A stretch of 64,000 bases of DNA from assembly GCA_013180625.2 (NCBI GenBank), contig SNVD02009519.1, forward strand, positions 3,500,501-3,564,500, read 5' to 3'. The notes under the pieces were generated by a model. The model ran no database searches. It was not told where the DNA came from and saw nothing but the letters and a program-made list of their open reading frames with translations. Position numbers and translations under genes: made by a program. Each line of letters begins with the position of its first letter. Position 1 is the stretch's first letter. Of this stretch, positions 49,533-59,375 are shown in pieces. This DNA comes from Boswellia sacra. Taxonomy: Eukaryota > Streptophyta > Magnoliopsida > Sapindales > Burseraceae.

Positions 49533-49570
49533 CTGTCTCTTATACACATCTAGATGTGTATAAGAGACAG
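49533..49570. other. Nextera mate-pair junction adaptor left in the assembly
   Basis: CTGTCTCTTATACACATCT (49533-49551) is joined directly to its reverse complement AGATGTGTATAAGAGACAG (49552-49570). This 38-base palindrome is the circularisation junction of Nextera mate-pair libraries, two Tn5 mosaic ends. It translates to the well-known contaminant peptide SYTHLDVYKRQ, which here appears in the middle of the pol frame. It is not genomic. Sequence to left and right was adjacent in a circularised library fragment, not necessarily in the chromosome. Confidence 0.97.
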
Positions 49571-50222
49571 CATCTAAGCATGCCATAGCTTCCTCCATTT
49601 CTTTGGACATTTGTATCAACCTTCTTGGTTCTTTGGAATTTTTTGTCCCTATGAGCTCATTAATAGCCATTTCCAATCCATCATTGCAAGTTAACTCAAA
49701 ACATTGTTGTGGCAAAGAATCAATAATGTCAACTGCAAAAACAGAATACAAGTCACTATGGTACCTCATTGCCTCGAAAATATTGAAACGGATCACTTTG
49801 CCATCAAACTCCATGGTGAAAGTGCCATCATGAACATCAATCTTGATTCTAGCAGTTTTCGAGAATGGTCTCCCTAAAAGAATCGGTATTGGACTAGGAG
49901 ATGTCTCATCCTCTATTTCAAGAACATAAGAGTCTGCTGGGAAAACCAATTGATTCACCTGCACAAGCACATCTTCCACAACTCTTTTGGTATATGCATT
50001 AAAACAATCAGCAATTTGAATGGTAATACCAACTTCTGCAAAAGGTCCAAGATTTAAAGAAGCATAAATAGAATATGGCATGACATTAATAGATGCTTCT
50101 AAATCTAACATAGCTCTTTCAAACTTGGTTTTACCAATGGTGCATGGAATGGTGAACGTACCTGGATCTTTGCATTTCGGAGGAATTTTTCTTTGCAATA
50201 CAGCTGAAACATCTTTTCTCAT
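49571..50222 (-). pseudogene. Athila-like aspartic protease region
   Basis: The frame shows SAVLQRKIPPKCKDPGTF, SINVMPYSIYASLNLG and PILLGRPF, typical of Athila protease and the following linker. The active-site triplet normally DLGAS reads DLEAS, Gly to Glu, which should disable it. It follows gag in an adjacent frame with the usual KYAKFLKEL-type sequence missing in between. It ends in the adaptor. Confidence 0.82.
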
Positions 50223-51241
50223 TTCCTTTCAACTTTCTCTTGCTGGTGCATAACTCCTTGAGACATTTTGTATAACGAGGTACTTGCTTCGATAGCATCC
50301 AGAAGTGGTATATTTACCTCGATTTTGTGAGAAGTTTCCAGGATTTCTTGTTCTTGTTCCTCCTTCTTTGATTTTGCAAATCTGCTAGGAAATGGTGGAG
50401 GAGTAACATAAGAAGGAATTTGAGTTTCAAGATCGACCTTAGAAGATGATGTGTTGTTCATGGTGGAAGTGGTGTCATCTCCTTCATCAGTTTGTGATTT
50501 CTTTGTCAGGTTTTGGATACTTGCCCCAGTTTCCATTTGCTCTCCATTTCGAATTTGCTCTCCACTTCGCAAAGTTATCGCACAAGCATTCTCTCTTGGA
50601 TTGATCACCGTTTGAGAAGATAATTTTTCTGAGCATTGGCCCTCGAATTTGCTCATGCTAGTAGCCAATTGTCCCATTTGATTTGCGAGGTTTTGGATAC
50701 TTGCCCCAGTTTCCTGCTGGAATTGCATTGTGTTAGTGGCAAGTGCATTAACAATATCCTGGAGAGACATACCTGAGTTTTGTGAAGCTGGTTGTGGTGC
50801 TGGATGTGGCATTGGTGGTGGTTGCATTTGAAATGGTTGCTGCACTCTAGGTTGATTGAAACCTTGTGGCCGATTTGGTATCACATTTGGAGTGATTGGT
50901 TGATGATTCCAGTAACTGAAATTATGTTGATCTTCCCATCCAGCATTGTAAGTGCTAGAGAAAGGATCATACCATTGCCTCGTTTGTCCTGGAAATCCAC
51001 CCATGGCATTGGCTTGTTCCATATATTCTTCTTGTAAAGTTGGATACATGTCGATTGGATGCTCCATCGTAGAATATATCCCACATTCATAAGATTTTTG
51101 CATATCTCCTACAGCCATGTTTTCCACAAGAGAGGTTAGCTCAGAAAGTTGTTGTTCAATGTTCGGAGTGCTTACCTCATTTACTCTCCATGGTACTTGT
51201 GGCTCAAATCCGCTACTGAATTGATAGAAGTTTACTGCCAT
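50219..51241 (-). pseudogene. Athila-like gag remnant without capsid
   Basis: The first ATG at 51241 opens MAVNFYQFSSGFEP. Downstream, YDPFSSTYNAGWEDQHNFSY, PPPFPSRFAKSKKEEQ and IPLLDAI match the C-terminal half of Athila gag. The capsid domain and zinc finger that should precede it are gone, and the frame starts only about 110 bases from the LTR. A short phrase, ETGASIQNL, occurs twice, a small internal duplication. It could not form particles alone. Confidence 0.8.
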
Positions 51242-51330
51242 GTTGTCTAAACACAAACAATCAGAAAAGAAAAACAAAGAAAATATGAATCAACAATGAA
51301 AACAAAATAACAAATCGATTAGAAAATCAA

Positions 51331-51348
51331 TCCCCGGCAACGGCGCCA
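51331..51348 (-). other. Primer-binding site of the Athila-like element
   Basis: TGGCGCCGTTGCCGGGGA on the minus strand, six bases inside the 5' LTR border. This matches the complement of the 3' end of plant tRNA-Asp, the primer known for Athila elements. Confidence 0.85.
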
Positions 51349-51354
51349 AAAACT

Positions 51355-52791
51355 TGATGCGTTCGAAACTAGCAAGTATACTAGTCGCACAAGTAATAAA
51401 GTGATAAGTAAGATATCGTTCCCACGAGGATTGATTCTAATTGAATTTGTTATTCGAAAGCAACAATAAACTAAATGAGGGGGGTTTTGTTGATTGATTA
51501 ACTAGATGAAATATTAATGCAAGTAAAGAATAACAAAACAGAAAGTTAATTTGAGTGAAAACTCAATGAGAGAAACCTGGTTAAGGGATCCTTCTCTGCC
51601 ACAAGATATGGATTTGCTAATTAATCATAGAATTGTCATCCAATTACACCATTGAAATTATCAACCGTAGATAACAACAAGCTCTGTTATCCCAATCTTT
51701 CCTTACTTTGTTGTTAAATAAAACAGGCTCTTTATTTAATCTCTATCCATTAAACAACCTAGAACAAGCTCTCTAAATTTAATTCAATGGATGCATTACG
51801 ATAAGAAAGATAGGTTGATCTAAGCAATAAACACACAAGCTCGGATTATTTAACTTAGGTTGTATTCTCCAATTGCAATCTCTGATCACAATTTTGCTAC
51901 TAAGATTAGAAATTCAAGACAATTACGGATCAAGATTTCTAGTCTAGCAATAGACAATATCCAGATTATATTCAGTTGGCCACCCAAATACAATCCAGCA
52001 AGCAATCATAAGCATTAAACATGGGAAAATACAAGCAACTTCAATTAGAGAATTGGATAACAATTCTTACACAATAACTTACAAAAACCATATCAGCACA
52101 ATCAATTCACAAAAACCATATCAAGGGCTTTGAAATCACCCTCAACCAATTCAGATTCAGTTACACATGTTTAAGAACGTGGTAAATACAATACAACATG
52201 GAGACATTCCAGAAAATGAAAGGGAAGGGAAAAACTTAGCAAATTTGATGTAATTCTCTTTGGATTGTAGTTCTTCCTCTTTCCAAGCTTCCTTTCTCCT
52301 TCAAGAACTCCAAGAGATGAAAGAATTCCAGAGCTGCAGCCTCCACCACGTTCTCCCCTCTTCAAGTTATGAAATAAAACCCTAAAATGTGTTTAAATAC
52401 TCTGCTACAGTAACGTGCTACAGTGTCCCGTATTATACATGCTACAGTGATGTGTGGAATTACATTTCTACACTTCTCACACTGTTTTGATTACAACTTT
52501 CGGTACACTGAATGGATTCATAAACCGTAAATTTCTCCAAAAAGTAGACTTCGAGAGCTTTTCAACGGTATATGATATGTCATCGGGTTCATTGTATATC
52601 AATACAATTAAATCCGAGAAGATGGTTGACTAGCAGAGGTGAAAATGAAGGGTTTTACTCCATTTTTGTGCAAGTTGCTCCAAAACTCCTACAAACATCA
52701 AAACCACACAAAAACATAAAAATACCAAGGAATATAGCAAAGAAACATGGACGAATTGATATGAAAATGATATATAAATAGACACTTATCA
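51355..52791 (-). repeat. Athila-like element 5' LTR
   Basis: It begins TGATGCG and ends TTATCA on the plus strand, followed by the ATTTC target duplication. It is nearly identical to 43617-45021. Confidence 0.92.
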
Positions 52792-53153
52792 ATTTCCAGA
52801 CGATCGGGAAGCGGGTCGGAGCTCGAATTATACGTCGGGTCTAATCCTGTGAGCAAAGAAAAATAGTCAGGGTTATCGGCGGTGGTGCCGACGAAAACTC
52901 TTCGACGCTCAAGTCAGTTTTCGGCACTCCGAAATTTTCTGGGAGAATTTCCTAGAGAGAGAAGCTTTCAAAAGCAAAGGAAATTTAGAGAGAGAATGAA
53001 TTCAGAAAAGTGTGCATACCTTGAGTAATAATTTGAAGGGTTTATATAGGAGTCAGGATGAGTCATTGTGAGACCCAGATAATAGGCCAAACAATGGGCT
53101 CTAAAAAGTGGGCCTAGATTTAATTGAGGCCCAATTTTGTTATGGCCATAACA
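52792..53153 (-). repeat. Main part of the split Tat 5' LTR
   Basis: It matches 33143-33504 from ATTT(C/T)CAGACG onward and ends GCCATAACA. Differences are frequent, including a small insertion (TTATCGGCGGTGG), so it is clearly more diverged than the Athila LTR pair. Confidence 0.88.
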
Positions 53154-53555
53154 ACATATCAACGTTAGACAGAGGAAAAATAAAGCTTTAATAAGGATGA
53201 AAATTCTTTTTTTCTCGGTTTGATTTGAGACTAGGTGAACCTATAATATACTTTCACTCAAACCCATGCTAACTCAAATTAAGGTTTTATAATATAAATA
53301 TTATTAAAAATATTATTTGGACTGTCAAACTTGACGTGACGACATTTAAATCCTAATAAGAAGATTTAGAATTAGAAAAAGAAAACTTATAATAGAAATC
53401 GATCGAATTTAGAGTTTTAATAACTAAGTGGACCTGTACAAACTCGACTGAATCATTGCCATCTCCAAACCTAGCCAGTCTCTATAATTATTGCATGGAT
53501 ACATGGCAATTACATGTGTCTTGATTACATATATAACTAAAAATAATTGGAAAAA
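53154..53555. repeat. Tandem duplication, copy 2, right part
   Basis: It resumes at ACATATCAACGTTAGACAG, matching copy 1 from about 30353, and continues to ACATATATAACTAAAAATAA (copy 1 near 30711-30730). This is the remainder of copy 2 beyond the Tat insertion. Confidence 0.85.
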
Positions 53556-53985
53556 TTGAGAAAATAAACAAATTTAAGGGGCCTGTTTGAAAAAGGGACA
53601 TGTTCTGAAATTTTTTCATCCCATAGACACTTTTGTGTCTAAAAGACAAAAATACCCTTGTACTATAATAAATTTCCAAAATATTTGTTATTTCATATCC
53701 CTTCGGACAAATTTGAAGAAAGACAGTAAAGTAAAACAAAGAACAAAGAAACCAGTAACAGCTCGAATCACTTTACTTTACTGTCCCAAAACAACTTCAA
53801 CATCTGAAGCAGTAAGAATAAATTTCCTTAATCCCTCTGCAAATGGCGTGAAAATTTAATGTATGTGTAGTGTTTTCGTTATTGATCGCTTTAGTAACTG
53901 ACAACCGCATTATATAGCTTAAAAATGGGTTATGAATGTGAACTAAAGGTAGAGATAGTGCCGTCTGTGTGAAAAAATGCTGGAA
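53556..53985. other. Spacer between the duplication and the MULE
   Basis: Mostly unassigned. A possible last-exon fragment lies on the minus strand at 53778-53836. No other feature is supported. The exact left end of the MULE lies somewhere around 53940-54030. Confidence 0.5.
53778..53836 (-). other. Possible terminal exon fragment of an unknown gene
   Basis: ATTTGCAG/AGGG gives a good acceptor at 53836. The following frame codes GLRKFILTASDVEVVLGQ and ends in TAA (53778-53780). Nothing upstream on this strand can be joined, because the MULE begins about 150 bases away. It may be the tail of a host gene cut by the MULE, or chance. Confidence 0.2.
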
Positions 53986-54148
53986 ATTGGCTGTCGATGT
54001 GCAAAAATGTATTTTCGCAGTCGAAGGTTGAAGAAGACGAGTGTCTTCGAGTGTCGAGAAGTTCTGTCGGACCGAATCTCCACAATTCGGATGGTGGTGT
54101 CGAGTGTCTAGGCATTGCGTCGATTCTAGGTTCGAGTGTCGCGGGTTC

Positions 54149-54537
54149 GAGTGTCGTCGAGGGTCTTGTGGATTGACGACGTCGACAAAAGTTCGTGTGT
54201 CACGTGTCGAGAGTCGAGTGTCGGACGCGGGGAAACCGACCTGTAGATGTCTTGAACCATGCATGTCGAGTGTTTCGAGACTATTTTGTCGAGCTTTCGA
54301 GTAAGCGCGTCGAGTGTACAACTTGACGATTGTCGGATGCAAAAGATAGTCGAGTTCGAGTGTCGAGTGAGTTTGTCGAGTGTCGTCGAGCGTTTTGGCA
54401 GAACACTCGTTTTTTCAACTTTTGCAAGCTATTTCGTAATTATTTTTTGTCCACGGATCTTATAGGATATGATATGTCTCAATCATGCAGGAAATGGAAA
54501 CTTTACATATACTCATTGTATACAATGGTTCTTGGAC
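54149..54537 (+). repeat. MULE left terminal inverted repeat (matched part)
   Basis: Its reverse complement matches 63581-64000, including distinctive phrases: CCACGGATCTTATA, TCTCAATCATGCAGGAAATG and TTGTATACAAT(A/G)GTTCTTGGAC. Outer parts are full of GTCGAG motifs. It extends further left, to roughly 53990, beyond what the window lets me match. Confidence 0.9.
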
Positions 54538-54567
54538 CAGAAAACATGAGAAACATGTATGTACTAT

Positions 54568-55522
54568 CACACAGACCCCCTCTAGGTTTTGACTTAATTT
54601 CATTCAGAAACACTGTTTGTTACTTTTCATCATACGGTAGCCCTGACTTTTTCGAAATTCATCATGGGCACCCCTTCCGTCAGTTTTGCCGTTAAGTGAC
54701 ATCATACGGTACCCCTAACTTTCTTGCCAGATTTTGTTGTGAATGTTCTACGGTAGGTGCTCACATACTTCCGAACATCATCCTCCTTTGAGAGGCTAAA
54801 AAGCTTCCTAATCTTGGATGCCCTCTTTGGACCCCTCATCCTTGGGTTTTCACTGTCTGTCAACCCAGGTAAATCATTCTCATCCTTATTAACTATAACC
54901 AAGTTCAATACAGATAAATCTTGACTAACAATGCATCCACGAATAGATTTCCTTCTTCGCTCTCCATTGCGCCTTTCGTAACCTCTGAAGCAAGGGGTTC
55001 CTCTTTGAAGCAAAAGATGAACACGACCAGGAGTCAGAACTCCCAGTTTCATTGGGAATCTTTGCTTGTCACAGCCTCCCATGATCTTAAAAACATATTC
55101 TTTGAATTCCTGACCCAGAGCATCTGTATTAAATTCTTGGGAGATCCTCCTGTCAAAAAAAGCTCAGGTTTTTGATCGTCATCGATCTCAAGCTTGTTCT
55201 GGCAACCAGTGGTTAGGTTTGCTATGTCAAACTTCATTTTGCATCAACTCAACTTTTGCTATTAGCGTGCGCAGTGCAGGGGAGGCAGCGAAGAGCACTT
55301 GGATTCTGTGAGCAGCTCCTGTGGGACTGGTCAGCAGAACTAATTAGGTGGAAAGACTTTTTTTACCATATTCATTACATTTATTTTCATACAATTAACG
55401 GTAAAAGTGACGGAAGGGCTGTCCATGATTAATTTCAAAAAAGTCAGGGGTATCGTACAATGAAAAGTGGTAAACAGTGTTTATGAATAAAATTAAGCTA
55501 AAACCCAGGGAAAGTCTGTGTG
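54568..55522. mobile_element. Nested terminal-inverted-repeat element carrying an eS6 pseudogene
   Basis: CACACAGAC at 54568 opens a roughly 127-base repeat (to 54694) whose inverted copy lies at 55396-55522, ending GTCTGTGTG. Shared phrases are TTTTCAT(C/T)(A/G)TACG(G/A)TA, CCCTGACTTTTT and CCCTTCCGTCA. A second short copy of the motif CATACGGTACCCCTAAC stands at the inner left edge. Between the repeats lies a ribosomal protein pseudogene. I could not find a clear target duplication, so the superfamily is undetermined; gene capture of this kind is best known from Pack-MULEs. Confidence 0.7.
54722..55237 (-). pseudogene. RPS6: Processed, truncated ribosomal protein eS6 (RPS6) pseudogene
   Basis: eS6 is a 40S ribosomal subunit protein and TOR-S6K target. 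The ATG at 55237 opens a start resembling eS6, with [19 protein letters not shown] one-base-type frameshift near codon 23 follows. Another frame then gives [10 protein letters not shown] and [16 protein letters not shown], continuing open to [39 protein letters not shown] and [12 protein letters not shown]. Homology stops at about residue 150 of the usual 250, so the C-terminal helix with the phosphorylation sites is absent. No introns interrupt it although plant RPS6 genes have them, so it is a processed copy. It is enclosed by a pair of inverted repeats inside the MULE. Confidence 0.88.
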
Positions 55523-55732
55523 TTTAGCCTATTAAAAAATATCATTATACAATAATGTGTATTTACAAGTTCTCGTACAACTATACATCGTAACCATGTG
55601 CGAATATAAAAAAAAGTACTATACAATAATGTGTTAGTGTCCAGAAACTATAAACAAAAAAAAAAAAATTGTGTAACTAAACATAATATATACAAAAAAT
55701 AGGTGATCTCATGGTCCCAACGTGCTCGGCTG

Positions 55733-58700
55733 CTACTCGACCTCTGCTGAATCAACGTCGTCATGGGCAATAGTGGTCATAACATCCCCTAACACATCAT
55801 CAACAGTCGCGGTAGTGGCTGCAACATCAGCGGGCACAACCGGCTGAGGCAACAGCGCCTGAGGCATAGGAGGTCTAGGCAACAACGCCTCGAGGTCGTA
55901 GGGCACTGTGATGGTCGGGGCGGCCTCTTGTGCCTGTGGGTTTTCGCGGCTGAGCTAAAGTTGTACCGCCATTCTCTTCCGGCATTCGTCATTGGGGAAT
56001 GCCTTAATCTCAGTAAGTGGAACGCCCCCCGTTAAGAACTCGATGTACTTCAAACAGTACACGCCGCATGCCCCTCCCTCAGGCTCCTGTTGTGGCACCT
56101 GGTCTACATCCTCGATTCGCATAATGTCAAATGGGGTTGTGGGATAGTCAGGAATATCGAAAACCTCCATTGACACCATACGAGGTAGTAACTCATCGAG
56201 GCATCGGACTGTCTGCATGACTGTGTCTGCAGAAGTATGACCAATAGATGAGTCATATATGGATATGTGACGGCGATTAAATTACACCTCAGCTGCCACC
56301 CAATGATCATCAGTGAGGTGAACTGGGAGATAGAGCTAAAAATGAATTGACAACATAGAAATGGAAATCAATCACAACATTTTAAATAAGATGGCACATA
56401 CTAACTCAGTGAATATAAATGTTCTCACCCTGTCCACGTCGACCCATGGTGTTCCAGCGGGGGGCATCTGTCCCAGCACATACTGGACTATGTCCTCCTC
56501 ATTCACCCAGCTAATGTCGTCCAATTTGTCCGAGTACATCTGCCACAACGACTTCATTTTCAATTACAAGATCATGAGTTCAGTTAGCGCATTGAAGGAA
56601 TCAGAAATTATAAGTGAAAAATGTAAAATTAAGATGTCTACGAATTACGTACCCAAAAAGTGGTGTCTAGGAAAGCAGACCTCTGGACAGCAGCTCCGGT
56701 CACGGCGCGAGCTCGGCACCGTAGCAACCACAAGTAGCTGTCTATATGCTGAAAACAATAATTGCTATCAATATTAAATCCAAATGTATATCACAATATT
56801 CGACAGCAGGAGATGGTATGAAACTACCTCAGCTTCAAGACAGTGTGATGGCCCGAGCAGCGTCTTGAAAAACTTACGATCTGCGGTGCAGACTGCCAAA
56901 TCAACGCAATCCGTTTTGGTTAAGTCCGCTAGCCATGCCTTGAATTGTAGCCGGTCAACTTCTACTATCGGGGCACGTGGGTCGAAAAGTGGAACCGAAG
57001 GGCACAAGATGAGATTGGTTCCTACATCCGTTGATGGCCGTTGAGATCGATTGTCTTCCGGCTGAGCAACAGGGGCCTCGGACTGTAGCTGCTGGTGGTC
57101 TACGGCTTCCTTTTGCTGTTGAACCCTCGGCCTCTTCCTACCCGGTGGACTCATAAAGGGGCTCCTCTTATGCTTTGCTAGAAGGAGGCGGCGACCTCGG
57201 CGTGAAACTAGGGCCGTCGGAGGAGCATCGGTTGCAGGAACAGTCCGGTCCATGGAATCAGGTTCCGCGGGCGGCTGACCTTCACCATCATTAGTCGAAC
57301 CTCCGTCGGAATCAGCATCTGAATCCTGAAATCAGCCAAACATAACCATCAGCTTAAGCGTGTGTGGAACTGGTCAAATTTCGGTATGTAAATATTGAAA
57401 CGTACCGTTTCATCGTATCCGAAGTTGGCACCGAGGTCCAGAACAGCCTTACGGAGAAGAGCTATCTCCTCACGCAGTTCCTTGTTCTCCACCCGTAGCA
57501 GTGCAAGTTCACGCAAAACTGTGCTTTAGAAGTCGTCATGGACCGGTGGCACCTGCATGAGAATGGTAACAGGAGTCTTCATTAACCAACAGAGCAGCAA
57601 ATGTATACGGATAAGAATATTAATGCAAACTCGCATTACATATCTGCCGACCTGACGCCATCGTCGATGCTCTTAGATGTCTGAAACTATGGAACGGCTT
57701 TAGCAGTGGACTGAAAGGCTCCGACGGTGGACTGAAAGGCCCTACGACCATGTCAGGACTGGCTGTGTCTGTTGCTAGCTCCACATCTGGCTCAACAGGG
57801 GAACTAGGGCCAACAGGAGGTGAAGCGAATAAGAGCTCAGGAGGTGGAGCTGGCGGTCCCTCCGGAGGTGGTGCTGATGGACCCTCCGGAGGTGGTGCTA
57901 CTGGTCTCTCAGGGGGTGGAGCTGGTCCCTCAGCGGGTGGACCTGTTGGACCCTCTGGATGTGGACCTGATGGGCCCTCAGGATGTGGACCTACTGGTCC
58001 CTTCGGAGGTGGAGCTGCAGGACCCTCTTCGCCTCCAATAATGGAGCATCCACAGCTGTTGCCTAAGCCACATGTGCACCTCTACGGATGCCAACTACTT
58101 TAGCGAGCCGTATATACCACTCCGTCTGCTGCTCCACCTCGAACGGCTCTAAAACGACGAGCTGCCTAGCCTGCGTCAACATATAATCCATCACGCGAAA
58201 CAGTTAATGTGGGGTGAACAAAAAACAAGACAATTTCATGTAACAGAGGATTCGTACTAACCCGCCTCCTAACCCTCAGTATATCAGTGTAGGCAACGTT
58301 CTGGGACGGGGTCTTAACTGTCTCCCACTTTAACAACCGTGGTATCCTCCGCTCGCACTCCTGGGGCACTCTTCCAAAATTAGTGCCAAAGTAAGGCACG
58401 GCCTCGTACAACCAAACCTTAATTACATCGAACAGGTTAGTTAGTGACATGTACTAAAATTACATCAAACAGAAATAAACACGTTCACACTCATGGATAG
58501 TAGTATGTACCTGAAAGGCGTACGGGCACCCCTCCAAGTTATATCTCTCCACCTGGTCCGTCTTCGCTTGGGCTCGCCTCTTGTAATTTTCTAACCTCCC
58601 AACCAAAGCCCTCTTCATTGAGCACAATGTCTTTTCATAGGACAACGAACCTCATGGATACGTATTAAATTCATCCAGTCTGTCCACAAAATTCAACCAT

Positions 58701-59365
58701 GTCTGGGTCACGTGTCGGCGTCTATCCCGTGCCATGAAAAAACACTCAAGTACGTAGTACACTGCTAGCTTCACGACATCCTCGTTTGGCATACGAGACA
58801 CATTCAAGTCTCTAAGTCTGGGATAGAAATGCCTAAGCTCCAAGTCGATGCCATCGAAGTATGTATCCAACAATCGGCACGGATTCAACATAGTCGGTAT
58901 TGGTGGCACCATGGAAGCAAATCATAATCCGGTTACCAAACCAAACTCGTGCGCAGAAAAACGAATTAATCGTCCTGGAAAGAAGGAAAAAAATACATAA
59001 GATGACAACTATGGTACAGTAAAATAACTAAAAACATCATACGTGTAAAACAATGAATTTGTAACAACATTGTATCTGAAAACCATTTTTTTACCTTCAA
59101 CAAGGAACCACATCTCCTGATCGTACCCCACGGTGTTAACCTCCCACTGAAGCACGTGGTGCGCCAACTGAGACGGAAAGGAGAGCCGACGGATGTCTAG
59201 GAGAAATCCGAAACATGTTGCACGAAACATCTCTTGTTGCCTCGGACTGAAGTTCGCCCGGATCCATTGCATACAGTCCCAACTTGCCATGTTTGTGATC
59301 ACCGCATGGTAGTGCTCCATATCCGGTGTCTTAAGCGTGAAGGACAGTCCAAATTTACCAGCCAT
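55733..59365 (-). pseudogene. DUF1985-Ulp1 (C48 peptidase-like) gene of the MULE
   Basis: Ulp1-type proteases remove SUMO or similar modifiers; their role in MULEs is unknown. Exon 1 (59095-59365) starts MAGKFGLSFTLK and has FRATCFGFLLDI. Exon 2 (from 58974) gives RFSAHEFGLVTGL, the DUF1985 hallmark. Later exons encode a Pro-rich repeat (about 57840-58025, units like PPPEGPSA), a coiled coil (LRELALLRVENKELREE), a basic stretch (about 57100-57250) and the protease: exons near 56650-56744, 56429-56539 and 55733-56335. The triad is visible as DDHWV (His), IYDSS (Asp) and GGACGVYC (Cys); the usual GDCG reads GACG. The tail is acidic and ends at TAG 55733-55735. In-frame stops include TGA in exon 2, TAA at 56282-56284 (between His and Asp) and TAG after KRMAVQL. 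Not translatable as it stands. Confidence 0.8.
57838..58025. repeat. 24 bp tandem repeat coding a Pro-rich linker
   Basis: About eight units of 21-27 bases, such as GGAGGTGGTGCTGATGGACC on the plus strand. On the minus strand they code GP-(S/T/V)-(A/G)PPPEGP repeats in the DUF1985-Ulp1 gene. The glycine-rich plus-strand frame over the same bases is a shadow. Confidence 0.8.
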
Positions 59366-59375
59366 TTGCTTCAAT

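Larger units (their letters stand above)
43617..52791 (-). mobile_element. Athila-like LTR retrotransposon, internally deleted, carrying a LOG copy
   Basis: LTRs of about 1.4 kb (43617-45021 and 51355-52791) begin TGATGCG and end TTATCA, flanked by ATTTC (43612-43616 and 52792-52796). The primer-binding site, gag and protease parts and the polypurine tract show minus-strand polarity. The LTRs are much more alike than those of the host Tat element, so this insertion is younger. The gag capsid and nearly all of reverse transcriptase, RNase H and integrase are missing, so it is non-autonomous. Between the pol remnant and the 3' LTR lie an unknown open frame, a G-box tandem repeat and an intronless LOG gene copy. 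A sequencing adaptor at 49533-49570 means the exact length is uncertain. Confidence 0.87.
33143..53153 (-). mobile_element. Tat-type Ty3/gypsy retrotransposon, split by a nested element
   Basis: LTRs of about 362 bases bound the element (33143-33504; the other is divided between 52792-53153 and 43600-43616). They are flanked by the 5 bp repeat ACATA (33138-33142 and 53154-53158). The primer-binding site, gag-pol and LTR polarity show that it reads on the minus strand. Protein order is gag, protease, reverse transcriptase, RNase H, a second RNase H, integrase. The second RNase H and an extra antisense gene between pol and the 3' LTR are typical of the Tat lineage. The two LTRs differ visibly by many substitutions and a small indel, so the insertion is old. 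All coding parts contain stops or frameshifts, so it cannot act on its own. Confidence 0.88.

Noticed and set aside
49461..50222. Continuous 253-codon frame across the pol region
   Set aside because: Its continuity passes through the sequencing adaptor and is artificial; the genomic part ends at 49571.
57750..58103. Glycine-rich plus-strand frame (117 codons)
   Set aside because: It is the complement of the Pro-rich repeat in the DUF1985-Ulp1 gene and has no family features.
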